This document shows positions 45,295-56,545 of a DNA stretch of 64,000 nt, in pieces. The first letter of the stretch is position 1, and every line of letters begins with the position of its first letter. The translations under genes were made by a program, and so were the position numbers. This stretch comes from Flaccisagitta enflata (Eukaryota; Chaetognatha; Sagittoidea; Aphragmophora). The stretch lies in NCBI GenBank assembly GCA_965153355.1, contig OZ231127.1, positions 70,122,001-70,186,000 on the forward strand, written 5' to 3'. The notes under the pieces were generated by a model. That model made no database searches, was not told the DNA's origin, and worked only from the letters and a program-made list of their open reading frames with translations.

Positions 45295-45455
45295 TATACA
45301 GTGGGTGGCATGATCTCACTATAATAGTATTCCATGTAGAGGACTATTCCATATACGAGTCTATTGCATTGCCAAGCCTATTCCAAAATCAAGCCTCTCA
45401 GCTAGTCAAGCGGAGAAAGTATTGAAGAGCTCGCTCATACATTTATGGTTTACCA
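45295..45455. repeat. 160-bp repeat, inverted copy at 54945-55105
   Basis: CAGTGGGTGGCATGATCTCAC, AATCAAGCCTCTCAGCTAG and CGGAGAAAGTAT have close inverse matches at 54945-55105. Confidence 0.8.
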
Positions 45456-45510
45456 AGAATTTGCAGAACTTTTGTAACGATCTCCGAGCAGGCACCTTCA
45501 TTTTGGCCAG

Positions 45511-45759
45511 AAAAAGAAAAGATGTGTTTCAAATTTGTGCGTTCTTGTCGATTATGGACATGTAACAAATGGACACGATGACGAAAGCAAAGCTCGTTTT
45601 TACGATCATCAAGGCGGAGAAGCCCTCCCTAGATCCCTGCAATTGGATGCAAAGTGTATAGACACATTTTGCGCCAGTATCGATTCTTTGAAAGCGCCGT
45701 GTTCTTTAACGGAACTTAACGATTCACGAATATGTTTCTCGACGGAACCCAGTTTTTTG
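45511..45759 (+). CDS. possible internal exon with Tudor-like LVDYG motif
   Basis: Acceptor CTTCATTTTGGCCAG and donor TTTTTTG|GTGAGA enclose an 83-codon frame, phase 0 on both sides. The product includes CVLVDYGHVTNGHDDESK, EALPRSLQLDAKCIDTF and LTELNDSRICFSTEPSF. The (V)LVDYGxV...LPxxxxLxAxC layout resembles a Tudor domain core. The exon looks real from frame, splice sites and complexity; the family is a guess. No neighbouring exon is identified. Confidence 0.4.
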
Positions 45760-45788
45760 GTGAGACCAGAATCGCATTGCATCATTTT

Positions 45789-46012
45789 AGTCGCGTGAAC
45801 ACGACATTATGACCCGCTCTGTCTGTCGGTCTGTCTGTCAGCTTATAAGGCTGAACTATTTTTGTTGTTTTATGTCATTTTAGGTCATTCTAAGTCTTTC
45901 TGTCATTACAAATGAAGGATTTTAGTATTTATGACTTGTAGTATTTCATGTTTCTGGTCTTATGCTCTTGTCAACCGCGCGGGACTGTAAGTAGTGTAAG
46001 GTGTTGGCCTTG
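45789..46012 (+). repeat. hairpin-head element, type B (decayed head)
   Basis: AGTCGCGTGAACACGACATT, GTCTGTCGG tract, TCATTTTAGGTCATTC cargo, then CGCGCGGGACTG, GGTGTTGGCCTTG and T-run. Related in cargo to 30810-31155. A second decayed head follows at 46053-46130. Confidence 0.75.
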
Positions 46013-46315
46013 TTTTTCTTTATCCAAGTATAGAAAGATTCAACACTCGTTCAGTCGCGCACACATGATTCTATAAAAGGCTTTGTCCCTCCGTCGGACC
46101 GTCGGTCCATCGGTCCATCGGTCCATCAGATGGTCCGTTATTCGTGTGTGTCAGTATGCAAAACATTAATCTATGAGCAAGAGCATCATGGGGTTACTCA
46201 TTCGAATGCCTCCTCCATTTTTCTTTTTTCTAATTTCTGTCATCTTCCTTTTTTTCCAAAAGCCCTGTTTTGCCCCTAATTTGCAAAACATTGTAATCAC
46301 ATTATCAACTTTTTG

Positions 46316-47130
46316 TCCGCGACGGAATACCATTCCGACGGGGACTATAATTTGAGGCGGGTGGGTGTCGTTGTCGTTGTCGTTGTCGTTGTCGTCATCC
46401 GCACTTTTAAAAATGGGCTAACTTTTGAACGCCTTGACCGATTTGCTTCATATTTGGAGGGAAGTTGTACTAGGGTAAGCCGCTTTACATCCTATGCGTA
46501 TGCTATGATCCGACCCACCCAACCGGCCCAACCAGCCTACCAGCCTATAAGTGAAAAACGTGCATAACTTTGGCATTTTTTAACCAATTTGGTCGAAACT
46601 TGGTATGTAGTCTTTAAATGGAAGGACTCAACATATGTATTTGAATTGTAAAAATTTTAGCATGCTAACCAGGCATACTGGCATACCAACCAACCAGCCT
46701 AAAAGTGAAAAACATGCATAACTTTGGCATTTTTCAACCGATTTGGTTGAAACTTGGTATGTAGTCTCTAAATGGAAGGACTTAACATAAGTATTTGAAT
46801 TGTAAAGATTTTAGAATGCTAACCAGCCAAACCAGCCTACCACCCAACCAGCCTACCAGCCTAAAAGTGAAAAATGTGCATAACTTCGGTATTTTCCAAC
46901 CAATTTGGTTGAAACTTGGTATGTATTCTCTAAATGTAAGGACTTAACATATGTATTTGAATTGTAAAGATTTTAGCATGCTAACCGGCCTACCACCCAA
47001 CTAGCCTACCAGCCTACTACCTTAAAAGTGATAAATGTGCATAACTTGAACAATTTCAACCAATTTGGTCAAAATTTGGTATGTAGACTCAAAATGAAAT
47101 GACTTGATATATGTATGTATGTAACAAAGC
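46316..47130 (+). repeat. type F head with GTCGTT tract and ~157-bp satellite array
   Basis: After a T-run, GTCCGCGACGGAATACCATT and CCGACGGGGAC form a hairpin, followed by (GTCGTT)n. About four satellite units of 154-162 bp then run head to tail (TGCATAACTTTGGCATTTTT at 46561, 46715, 46877, 47038). Confidence 0.8.
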
Positions 47131-47149
47131 AGTTTACCTCTCAACCACC

Positions 47150-47368
47150 CCTATTTGACCGCTATATGACAACGCCGTTTGATGACACTGTTTGACAATG
47201 CCGTTTGACAACGCCGTCTGATAACGCCATCTGATAACGCCATCTGATTACGCCGTTTGACAACGCCATTTAACAATGCCATTTGACAACGCCATTTTAC
47301 AACGCCGTTTGACCACGCCGTTTGACAAAGCCGTTTGACAACAGTTATAGAGGTGCTTTGTCGCACCT
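47150..47368 (-). repeat. hairpin-head element, type D, with 13-bp cargo
   Basis: The - strand head AGGTGCGACAAAGCACCTC (ending 47368), CTATAACTG, runs into an array of TGTCAAACGGCGT units filling the rest. No 3' tag was found. Confidence 0.8.
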
Positions 47369-47565
47369 AGAAACCTCTGTTTCAATTTTTTTATTTCATT
47401 GGAATATTTGCATTCAATGATTGCAGTATAAAAAGAGGTCAACAGTCAATCCACTGAAGCACAAATTCCAATTCCACTGAAGCACGAAGTAGTGCTTCAG
47501 CGGAATGGGCCTTGACTGGCCTTTTTTCAAGATCAGAGTTCGCGATTCAGTGAATAGGCCCTCCG

Positions 47566-47664
47566 ACAGTGCTTTCACGCTCAAGGAAAAAATCCTAATA
47601 ATCATGTTTTACTAGTTAGAAAAACACTACTATCAGGATTTCTTCCTTGAGCATGAAAGCACTG
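47566..47664. repeat. short inverted repeat
   Basis: GTGCTTTCACGCTCAAGGAA and TTCCTTGAGCATGAAAGCAC around a 30-bp loop. Confidence 0.85.
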
Positions 47665-47992
47665 TTGCAAATGTACTATCGGTTAATAGTCGCTATGTAA
47701 GTTGGTCAGGGGATCTGATGATCAAAAATTTTATCAAGTCAAATTGGATAATGATGATTAGATCAAGCGCTAGTAATCAATTTGGCCTCAATTATTAATT
47801 GCTTGCATGCGATTACAATTCGCTTTGTCTGTCCATCCATCTATCGGTGCGTTAATCTATCCATCAAACTTTTCTTTTTACTTGATTTGGCATTCATGTA
47901 GAGTTATTTTATTACTGCTCCTGCTCAAATGCAAAGTTAGCCCCAAAGTCCTTTAGAACACAGGAGGACTGTTTTCATTTGTGCGTGCGTTT

Positions 47993-48200
47993 GTCCATCC
48001 CTCCCCTTGATAAGGCCTCATATCTGCCCATCAAGACCCCAAATCTATCCTCTCATCCCCTTCTCAGTCCTCTTGGACCGCAAATCAGCTCTCTTTGAAC
48101 TCAAATCAAACCTCTTAGGTAACAAATCTGCCATCTCAGGCTTCAAATCAGTCCTCTTGAGCCTCAAATGCGCTCTCAGTCCTTATACCAACCAGCCTTC
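47993..48200 (+). repeat. decayed minisatellite, CTCAAATCxxCCCTCT units
   Basis: After TTTGTCCATCCCTCC, units of about 20-24 bp containing CAAATCAG/CTCTTGG. The same type occurs at 56140-56350 and 58370-58610. Confidence 0.7.
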
Positions 48201-48426
48201 TCAGACTTCCAATTACGATGTGGAGCATTTGATGTCAAGATATAGTGTTTCACCCCATTCTTTTAACTTTAGTTTGATAATCATGAAGCAACAATTACTT
48301 CTATGAGACATTGTCTCCAGAAATGCTCTTCATGTATGTCTTTGTCATATGTTGACTTAAAAGAACTTTTAATCAGCAATTTACTTGTGAAAAGCAAAAA
48401 AACATTAAGGGTTTTTAGTGATTTTT

Positions 48427-49200
48427 GTCCGCAACGGAATATCATTCCAACGCAGACTAAAATTCAAGGCGGGTGGGTGTTGTTGTCGTCGTTGTTGTCC
48501 TCGTTACGGATTTTAAAAAATGGATAACGTTTTTATGCTTTGACCGATTTGGTTGATATTTGGTGGGAAGTTGTACTAAGGTAAGGCGCTTTACATCCTA
48601 TCTGATTTTTGTGATCCGACCAACCAAATCGGCCCAACCGGCCAACTAGCCTAAAAGTGAAAAACATGCATAACTTTGGCACTTTTTAACCGATTTGGTC
48701 GAAATTTGGTATGGAGTCTCTAAATAGAAAAACTCAACATATGTATGTTATTTATATGCATTTGAGCATGCTAAGCGGCCAAACCGACCTACCAACCAAC
48801 CAGCCTACTGGCCTAAAAGTGAAAAACTTGCATAACTTTATCATTTCTCAACTAATTTGGTTGAAACTTGGTATGGAGTCTCTAATTGGAAGAAATCAAC
48901 ATATGCATACTATTTATCCTGTTAAACCAGCCTACCACCCAACCAGCCTAAAACCGAAAAATGTGCATATCTTTGACATTTTTCAACACATTTGGTTGAA
49001 ATTTGGTATGGAGTCACTGAATGGAATTACACAACACATGTATGTGATTTATTTACATTCGAGCATGCTAACCGGCCAAACCGACCTACCACCCAACCAG
49101 CTAACCAGCCTAAAAGTGGAAAACTTGCATAATTTGGACATTTTTCAACCATTAGGTTGAAACTTGGTATTGAGTCTCTAAATGGAAAAACTCATTATAT
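48427..49200 (+). repeat. type F head and ~157-bp satellite array
   Basis: GTCCGCAACGGAATATCATT after a T-run, GTTGTCGTCG tract, then about four satellite units (TTGGTTGAAACTTGGTATGG). The array is interrupted by the inverted-repeat element at 49211 and resumes at 49722. Confidence 0.8.
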
Positions 49201-49210
49201 GCCTACCACT

Positions 49211-49720
49211 TGGGTGCTTCACATAGCAAAAGTTGCTTATTTCTTTTCATCCTCTTTACCTAATGTGGAGTGGCCAATTTTAGGACCCTTACCATTTTTC
49301 TTTTATCAAAAATCGATCATCTTCCGTTTTTTAGAAAATTGTTTTTGAGAGCCTAATTTGTATATTGCAGTGGGATAAAAAAGTATGCTGATCTTCTTTG
49401 AATTAGCATTTATAAATTTTTGCTTTTTAGAGAATTGTTAATTTGCTTTTTCACAAGCTTTTACATAACTTGCTCTGATATATTAATTTATTTTTACGAA
49501 AAACATGATTTTCTGAAACTAACAACTGTTCCTTTTGTAACCAGACCACACAGGATTTTGCTGAATTCAGGGAAATCTGAGTAAACTTTAAACCCAAAAC
49601 AAAAACGGAAGATGAAGGAATTTTAGGAAAAGGAAAACGGTCATCTTCATGATTTTTTTCACTCCATATTGGGTTAGCGGGACGAAACAAAAATCAAATT
49701 TTTTGCTATGCGAAGCACGC
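49211..49720. repeat. inverted-repeat element, GCTTCGCATAGCAAAA family (copy 1)
   Basis: GGGTGCTTCACATAGCAAAA at the left, TTTTGCTATGCGAAGCACG at the right; inner arms pair (ATCTTCCGTTTTT near 49320, AAAACGGTCATCTTC near 49635). It splits the satellite array and is homologous to 63238-63735. Confidence 0.85.
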
Positions 49721-50324
49721 AAGCCTACCACCCAACCACCCTACTAGCCTAATAGTGAAAAACGTGCATAACTCTGCCATTTTTCCACGGATTTGCATGA
49801 AACTTTGTAGAATTAGACTCGAAAATTTTCCTAGGTCAGTCAGTAGCTCAATCTTTTGCATGGACCTGCTCAGCGCTTTCAATAATGCACGTTTCAAATT
49901 TCAAGGTTCTGGCTCAAATACTTTAGAAAGTATGAGCATTTGTTTGAACCATATTAAACTAAAAAAATTCCAGGAGAATCTTTAAACTTTCTTTTAGAAT
50001 ATGGCCAACACAAAAATTTTCTAAGTTTTTTTGAAAAAAGTGAAATTACAAGATTTTGGATCATTGAGGGTTTTTTGGGGCCCCTAGGGGCCCCTAAGAA
50101 GTTCAAAATTTTGGTCAATGAGATTAACAGAGTTATGTACATATGCCAAGGTATCTTTCAGGACCAAATTCAAGCTAGAGCTCATGCCGCTACTACCTTC
50201 GGACCGGCCGCATATAAAAGAGAAATATGAAAATTCACAAGGACTTAGATTTAGGATCTGAGGTCAATATCTAAACTTTGTATGGAGACTTTAAATGTAA
50301 AAACTTATAGTTTTAGCGAACTTA

Positions 50325-50415
50325 CAGGGTTAGCGATCTTTTGGTCATAGTGGTCTTATGGAATTGGTGATCTTTAACCCCCTCCGTCGCGGACCCAGAT
50401 ACTGTTCAGATTTTT
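50325..50415 (+). repeat. satellite tail block, GGGTTAGCGATC
   Basis: GGGTTAGCGATCTTTTGGTC to GATCTTTAACCC can form a hairpin, followed by CCGTCGCGGACCC. The same block is at 23885-23975. Confidence 0.75.
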
Positions 50416-50489
50416 GTTTACATTTTCAGTCACGCACTACGTGACTACAACCCGCTTTATCGGTCTATCCGTTGGTCTGTCGGTCCATC

Positions 50490-50747
50490 ACACTTTACTT
50501 TTCTTAAGGTTTTTCTTTAAGATCGCTATGACCAATAGATCACAAACCCTACAAAATGTATATACATATGTACATATGTATATACACCCTCCCACCAAAT
50601 ATGAACCAAGTCGGTCGAAGCATAAAAAATTTCTTTTTTTTATTATCCGAAACAACGATGACAACAACAACAATGACGACGACAACAACGATACCCACCC
50701 GCCTTGAATTATTGTCCGCCTCAGAATGATATTCCGTCGCGGACAAA
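50490..50747 (-). repeat. type F head, reverse
   Basis: The - strand head GTCCGCGACGGAAT, ATC, ATTCTGAGGCGGAC (ending 50747) forms a 14-bp stem. A GTTGTCGTC tract and TATTTGGTGGGAGGGTGTAT follow, as in the other type F copies. Confidence 0.75.
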
Positions 50748-51189
50748 AAAATTGAATTCAGAATTATGTGTTTTACACGTTGAATATGTGTAGTTTAGCA
50801 AATGGGCCTTGATATACATGATATGAGCACAGGGGATGGCATTTCAATGACGCATCACTTTTCTGCAAATTGTAATGATTTTCAGCGCAAAAAAAAGCAC
50901 ACTGGTAGATGAAAATGACCAAGCACGACAGTCTTAAATGATATTTAATTCAAATTTTTTTTGTATTCCGCCAACTTTTTCTCTTAAAAGACTGCTGCAG
51001 TTTAGTAGTCTACATTAAGTTTTCTGCAAATTGGGATTCTTGACTCACATCCAGACTCCAGAGGCCAATTTGATGCTTCGCCACGGTTGACCGATTGACA
51101 ACGCGATCATGGAGCGTTGAAGAGTTCTCGCGTGAGTAAAGATTCTTGCGCTACAAAAGATCCCTGCGCAACATATCATTTCCGCGCTA

Positions 51190-51320
51190 AGGACAAGGGC
51201 CGTGCCACAGATGATTTCCGCGCTACAGATGATTGCCGAGCCACCGTCGACTGCTGTCCCACAGATGACACCCGACCCACAGATGATTCTCGTCTCACGG
51301 ATGGTTCCTGCGCCTGCGAT
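51190..51320. repeat. 18-bp minisatellite keeping open frames
   Basis: Seven units like GCCACAGATGATTTCCGC. On the + strand they read as six-residue units (ATDDFR, ATDDCR, PTDDTR, PTDDSR); the opposite strand is also open. No splice sites or start support a gene. Confidence 0.75.
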
Positions 51321-51474
51321 GAAGATTCTCTCCGCTCCTCCCCTTCTCCTACTCCTCCTCATCCACTCTGTCGCTCTGGGAGTAGAAAAAAATACCAATG
51401 ACATGGAGAAAGAATGCTGGAATTCGCTTTATTCCGATTGAACAACATATATTTTGAATGAAATAGAATACTTT

Positions 51475-52476
51475 TACAGGGTGTTTCACGCGTTTTGAGG
51501 TTTAAAGAATCAACATAGCTTTTCTCCTAGAAAAGTTATTCCAATTCTGAAAAAAGGTCTGAATAGATCTTGAAGTGCAGTTTTTTTATGTCACCAATTT
51601 TTCATATCTGCGCTTTTAAATATGCCCACTATGTAAGTTTGAAGAAAACAACCATATCCAGCATGCATCTTTAATCCGGATAATTATGGCAAAAAAAAAA
51701 AGGAAACTACTTGTTTGTTAGCGTTTCACATCCAAGCAATAAGAAAAACATAGCAAAATCCATGACCATCTTGAAGCTCTGTGAAAGATCTTTCCAATGA
51801 GACCTTGCTGGTTGTCATATCTCTATCCGTTTAGAAATGGCAGAAGAATGAAGACAGGTGGTCAAGAATTTGGAAAGTCAGTAACACCTGATTTTCATGG
51901 GCTATCTTTATTGTAACATAGAAATTGAACAAATTGAGTTGGAAATTTGTTCTTGGCTCCATTTTATAGAAAATTCATGGCTCTTTAATTTGCTCATGGA
52001 TATCGAGTAGCTAAGACAATCCTGAGTTCGTAATTGACAAAAACGAAAAGAGTAAAATTTCTCGATGGATAAAAAAATTGAAAGGAGTATTTTTTTCAAT
52101 TTGTGATTTTTTTCTTTAATCTTTTGCCATTTCTAAATGAATGAAGCTACAATGTCCTGCAACATCGCATTTTGAAGATTTTTTTGCGGAGCTTTTAAAC
52201 AGTCATGGATTTTTTGTAGTTCAGGCCAATAGTTGACCAGAAACCAGTAAAGGAAGTTGTCCATTTTTTTCTTTACCATGGTTAGTTAACTGGATAATGT
52301 TGTTTACTTTAAACTCCCGTAGCTCCCAAGCTAAAAAACGCAAATACAAAAAATTGGTGACATAAAAAAACAGCACTTCAAGATCTATTCAGACCTTTTT
52401 TCAGAATTGGAATAGCTTTTCTAGGAGAAAAGCTATGTCGATTCTTTAAACCTCAAAACGCGTGAAACACCCTGTA
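51475..52476. repeat. 1.0-kb MITE, TACAGGGTGTTTCACGCG termini
   Basis: TACAGGGTGTTTCACGCGTTTTGAGG at the left (first 135 bp) is mirrored at the right up to CCCTGTA, TA edges. The inner arms pair more weakly, around a core with GTTTAGAAATGGCAG. Mariner-like ends, no transposase. Confidence 0.9.
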
Positions 52477-52574
52477 TGAATAATAACATGCGTATGATAT
52501 CAAATTCCCTGTTAAAATAAATTGTGCTAAAATCTCTATTAAAGCCAGATGAAAACTCGAATTAGGCCGTTTTT

Positions 52575-52835
52575 CTAGTGAAGACCAAAAACGCGTTACT
52601 TCCCATTGAACATGTTTACAGCATGGACAGATGAATTCAACCATCCCACGAGAGAGCAAGCCCGTGAACAGAGCAAGCACGTGAAGCGAGCATAGTGAAG
52701 CACCGTGCTGCCGAGCGCGTGAGTGGAGTGAGTGGAGTGAGCGGTGCGAGCGATCAAAGGTAGCGAGCAACCGAGTGACGGATGGACATATGAACGGATC
52801 GACAGACCCTCTTAAAGAGATGCGAGGACGCATCT
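52575..52835. repeat. GAGCGAG-rich repeat joined to a reverse type A head
   Basis: AGTGAAGACCAAAAACGCG and TCCCACGAGAGAGC...GTGAGTGGAGTGAG are related to 12698 and 13612. At 52803-52835 a - strand head AGATGCGTCCTCGCATCT with CTCTTTAAGAG abuts it. Confidence 0.75.
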
Positions 52836-52883
52836 AAAAACGAAACAAAATATTTTGTACTGTTTCACATTCATCAAATGAGA

Positions 52884-53111
52884 ACAAGTGACGCGGGGTC
52901 ACAATATTGTGGCGCGATTGCGGACGGATGGGCAGGAGCGGCTAACCCCCATCCACCCGGACCACCCCATCCAACTCCCTTTCCAACACAGACACATACA
53001 AAAAGCTTCTAAAACACTGGTCTTCCCACTTTTTGACTCGTGCTCATGAATGGACCAACAGATGGACGGTCGGATGGACAAAGCCTTCTAAAGAGTTGCG
53101 TGTCCGTAATT
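52884..53111 (-). repeat. hairpin-head element, type C (228 bp)
   Basis: Head ATTACGGACACGCAACT, CTCTTTAGAAGGCTTTGTCC; the 3' tag GTCCGCAAT and the alternative end GTGACCCCGCGTCACTTG. The same end block occurs at 25014. Confidence 0.75.
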
Positions 53112-53313
53112 AAAAACATAGCAAAATCCATGACCATCTGAAAGCTCTTCGAAAGTTTTTTTTAAAAATGGGACCATGCTGGTTGTCATAGCTTTGTTCA
53201 TTTAGAAACGACATGAGGATAAAGAGTGGATGGTCAAGACTGAAAAAGCCACGTTGGAAAAAATGTTAGTTCATAAAAAACATAGAAAAAAATCCTCGTG
53301 AACTTTTTTTTTT

Positions 53314-53536
53314 AGTCGCGTGCTACGCGACCCTACACCCCGCTTTGTCGGTCCGTCCGTCGGTCCGTCGGTCCGTCCGTCGGTCCGTCCGTCGGTCCAT
53401 CGGTCCGTCACACTTTACTTTTTTTTTTGGCGTTTGGGGTCTTTGGCCTCACTGCTCCTGCCCAAATGATATAGTGACCTCAAATATGGCCCCTGCCCAC
53501 CTGCACGCGACTGGGGTAGCCGTGTATCCGGCCTTG
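53314..53536 (+). repeat. hairpin-head element, type B (223 bp, complete)
   Basis: Head AGTCGCGTGCTACGCGACC after nine or more T, CTACACCCCGC, eight GTCCGTCG units, CTGCCCACCTGC, tag GCACGCGACT and end TAGCCGTGTATCCGGCCTTG. Confidence 0.9.
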
Positions 53537-53936
53537 TGATTTCATAGATTTTTGAATTTTCTATCATTCAAGTTCAATCCCAGATCTGTAACTCAAACCG
53601 TTAAAAAATTTGAGCTTGTCAAAGTGAACTACTTACTGTCAAAACCTTTTTAATCCAGTTTAATAAAACTGAATATGGCAATGTTTTTATTCATTCCTGC
53701 GCCATTTCTAAACGAATAAAGCTAGAATGACCAGCAACGTCGCATTTGAATGATCTTTTGAGAGCTTTCAAATGGTCAAGATTCTTTTATAATTTGTATC
53801 TTCAGCCAAGCAAAAACTAGCTAAATACGTAAATAAGTTGTCTCACTTTCTTTTTTGCCATAGTTATGTCAGTGCCCTGATCAAATTAGTTGACAGGACA
53901 GAAATGTGTTCATCAGGCCACAGACTGACCTAACCT

Positions 53937-53984
53937 CTGAGGAAGGCTCCAAACCAAATGGAGTCTCACGAGCCGGCGAAACGT
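53937..53984 (+). ncRNA. hammerhead-like core (CTGAGGA ... GAAAC), candidate
   Basis: CTGAGGA fits the hammerhead CUGANGA box, and GGCGAAACG about 37 nt later fits the GAAA box. GGCTC and GAGCC between them can pair as a stem. Such cores mark Penelope-like elements and retrozymes. No third stem or cleavage-site triplet was established and no Penelope protein is visible. Confidence 0.3.
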
Positions 53985-54300
53985 AATTCTCACACTTAGC
54001 ATTCATCTCCCTTTGATGATGATAGGTCCAGATCTGCGCTCATCAGCTTGCCGTCAGAATATTTCCGGCGCGGTACTTAAAACCCGGACCCTGTTTCAGA
54101 CAATTATCACATTACATCTGATGATGTTGTTGTCTTGGTGGTTTTGCTGTTGTTTTTGTTGATGTTTTTTTTTTGTTTCTGTTGTTACCGTAGTCGTTTT
54201 TTGTGTCCAAATGTTAGCGACTTGACTTAGGGAGGTATTTCAAAACAAAATGGACGATCATCCGGTAATTAATAGAATAATTGTTGTTGTTATTTTTGCA

Positions 54301-54314
54301 AAATTCTCTCTCTC

Positions 54315-54353
<39 letters not shown>

Positions 54354-54365
54354 TGCCTCGCCCTC

Positions 54366-54462
<97 letters not shown>

Positions 54463-54465
54463 CGC
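54301..54465. repeat. (CT)n microsatellite
   Basis: About 150 bp of CT with one GCTGCCTCGCC interruption. Confidence 0.97.
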
Positions 54466-54519
54466 AAATATGTGACTGTTTTCCCTATGAGTGTCCCCTC
54501 TATATCTGCCGGATAGACG

Positions 54520-54653
54520 GCAATCCAGTCTCAGACGGTTGGGCAAGAGCAGTAATGCGAGAACCGCTCAAATTTCAAAACTATTACGGACAAACCGACC
54601 AATCGACCAACACAACAAGGGGCAGAGCTCTATAGAGTCGCGTGTCCGCGACT
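54520..54653 (-). repeat. hairpin-head element, type B/C hybrid
   Basis: - strand head AGTCGCGGACACGCGACT (B stem, C loop GGACA), CTCTATAGAG, GGTC tetranucleotides, and a decayed end with CCGTCTATCCGGCA. The same hybrid head occurs at 59833-59856 (-) and 63981-64000 (+). Confidence 0.7.
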
Positions 54654-54944
54654 AAAAATGAAAACATTCATTTCCGTTCCAATGGCGTGCTTTAAGGACT
54701 AATATAGTTCGCAAACAGTTTTACTACCTCTCGGAAAAGCCGTTGTCAATCACGCCAAGCGTAGGTAGACCGTGTAGACGTCATCGCTTGGATACTACTT
54801 CACTTCTGACGCCCGGGCACAAGACCACCAGTATTATCACAGGGGCCCTTCTCTCAATGCTTGATTCGGCCATATCACTGGTTAAGACTCCGCGTTGATT
54901 TTAATTAAAAGAGAAAAATAAATATTCTCGACGCAATAGTCGGT

Positions 54945-55105
54945 AAACCATATATATAGAAGCAAACTCTTTGATACTTTCTCCGCTTGACTAGCTGAGA
55001 GGCTTGATTTTGGAATAGGCTTGGTAATGCAATAGACTCGTATATGGAATAATCTTCTACATGGAATACTATTATAGTGAGATCATGTCGCCCACTGTAT
55101 AAGAG
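54945..55105. repeat. 160-bp repeat, inverse of 45295-45455
   Basis: See 45295; here ATACTTTCTCCGCTTGACTAG and GAGATCATG occur in inverse order. Confidence 0.8.
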
Positions 55106-55341
55106 GTAATGTCTGATGGTTTTGTGGGTCCATAACCCCAAAGAGTAAAAACGCACATTTTTGCCCTGTCCGCAATGGACTTGTAACCCAGGGTTAGTTG
55201 TTTAATTGTTTACTCATTCATTGTTTTTTATTTGTTCATTTACTATCTCATGCATGCATTCATTCATTTATTCATTTCTTTACTCATTCTTTCATTCCTA
55301 TCTAGTGGGGCTAATGAATGCATTTTGAGAATATGGTTTTT

Positions 55342-55615
55342 AGTCGCGTGCACGCGACTCTACAACCTGCGTTGTCCATCCATCTGTGAGGCTCAAATCT
55401 CAGCTATAAGGCCCAAATCCCAGCCTCAGAGTCCAAATCCTAGTCCCAAGCCCAATATCTGATCCCAAGACCCAAATCCCAGCCCGGAAGCCCAAATTTT
55501 AGCCCTAAAGCCCAAATCCCAGCCCAGAAGCCCAAAATCTCAACCTCATAGCTCAAAATCTCACTCTTGAAGCTCAAATCCTGGCTTTAAGACCCATATC
55601 CTAACCTTGCGGAGG
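55342..55615 (+). repeat. hairpin-head element, type B, AAGCCCAAATCCCAGCCC cargo
   Basis: Head AGTCGCGTGCACGCGACT, CTCTACAACCTGC, GTCCATCC, then a ~220-bp array of 18-bp units AAGCCCAAATCCCAGCCC. No clear 3' tag; a GGGTACCGCTGACC block follows at 55716. Confidence 0.75.
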
Positions 55616-56029
55616 ATGAAAAATTATCCCATATGTGAAAGCATAGGTCATTGATCCCTTTGGGGCTTCTGCCCCTGTCACCATCTCAACCTCACATACA
55701 CTAACCCAGGGGCATTGGGTACCGCTGACCATCTAACACTTTTGCGACTTTTGACTATCAAATGGATAGTTTGCTTTCAAAAGAGTCACGAGTCCGCAAC
55801 TAATGATTATTTTCAATCTTCATTTCTTTCTGATTCGTTGACTTGTCTAATCATCGATTTTCTAAGTAATATATGTAGAAATAGAAAAATAAGGCCAAGT
55901 AGGCCATTATCAGCACCAGGTCAATTGTGGAACATATTCATTACCAAGTGACCAACAGAACCACCAATTGCTACGGCCTCTTATTGATGCGCCTTGGCAG
56001 TCATAAAAAGTGTAAGTTTCCAGTTTGTG

Positions 56030-56360
56030 TAGTGTTCTTTTTGGGCAGCAGCCCCAAAGGAGATAAAGTCCTGTAGAACACGGAACTTTTATTAGTCCAT
56101 ACGCCTGTTTGTATGTCCATCCGATAGTCCCCCTCAGGCCCTCTCAGGCCTAAAATCAGTTCTCTCAGGCCTGAAATATGCCCTCTCGGTCCTGAAATCT
56201 GCCCTATCAGCCCTGAAATCCGCCATCTCAGGCCTGAAATCCGCCCTTTTAGGCCTGAAATTTCAGATTCAAGGCCTGAAAGGGCAGATTGCAGGCCTGA
56301 GAGGATAGATTTCAGGTCTTAGAGGGCAGATTCAAGGCCTGAGAGGGCCAAGGGGGGACT
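56030..56360 (+). repeat. type E hairpin head and GGCCTGAAATC minisatellite
   Basis: GTGTTCTTTTTGGGCAGCAG...AGAACAC forms a compound hairpin (56031-56079). GTCCATCC-like sequence and about ten 22-bp units (CAGGCCTGAAATCxGCCCT) follow; the last units run inverted (CAGATTxxAGGCCTGAGAGG). Related heads: about 7140 and 47935. Confidence 0.7.
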
Positions 56361-56397
56361 GACAGACGGCAAATGAACAAACAAAAGTAACCATATG

Positions 56398-56545
56398 TTC
56401 TACACGCAACCCTGCAAGAGGCTTTGTCCATCCCTCGGTTTGTCAGTCCGTTGGTCCGTTGGTCCGTCCATCCATCAGTGGGAAAACGCACATATCCACC
56501 CCTGCCCACCCGTCCGCAACTGGTGGCCGTGTGTCCAGCCTTGTT
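56398..56545 (+). repeat. hairpin-head element, type C-like, intact 3' end
   Basis: The decayed head ACACGCAACCCTGCAAGAGG leads to GGCTTTGTCC and GTTGGTCC; tag GTCCGCAACT, then GGCCGTGTGTCCAGCCTTG and TTT. Confidence 0.75.
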
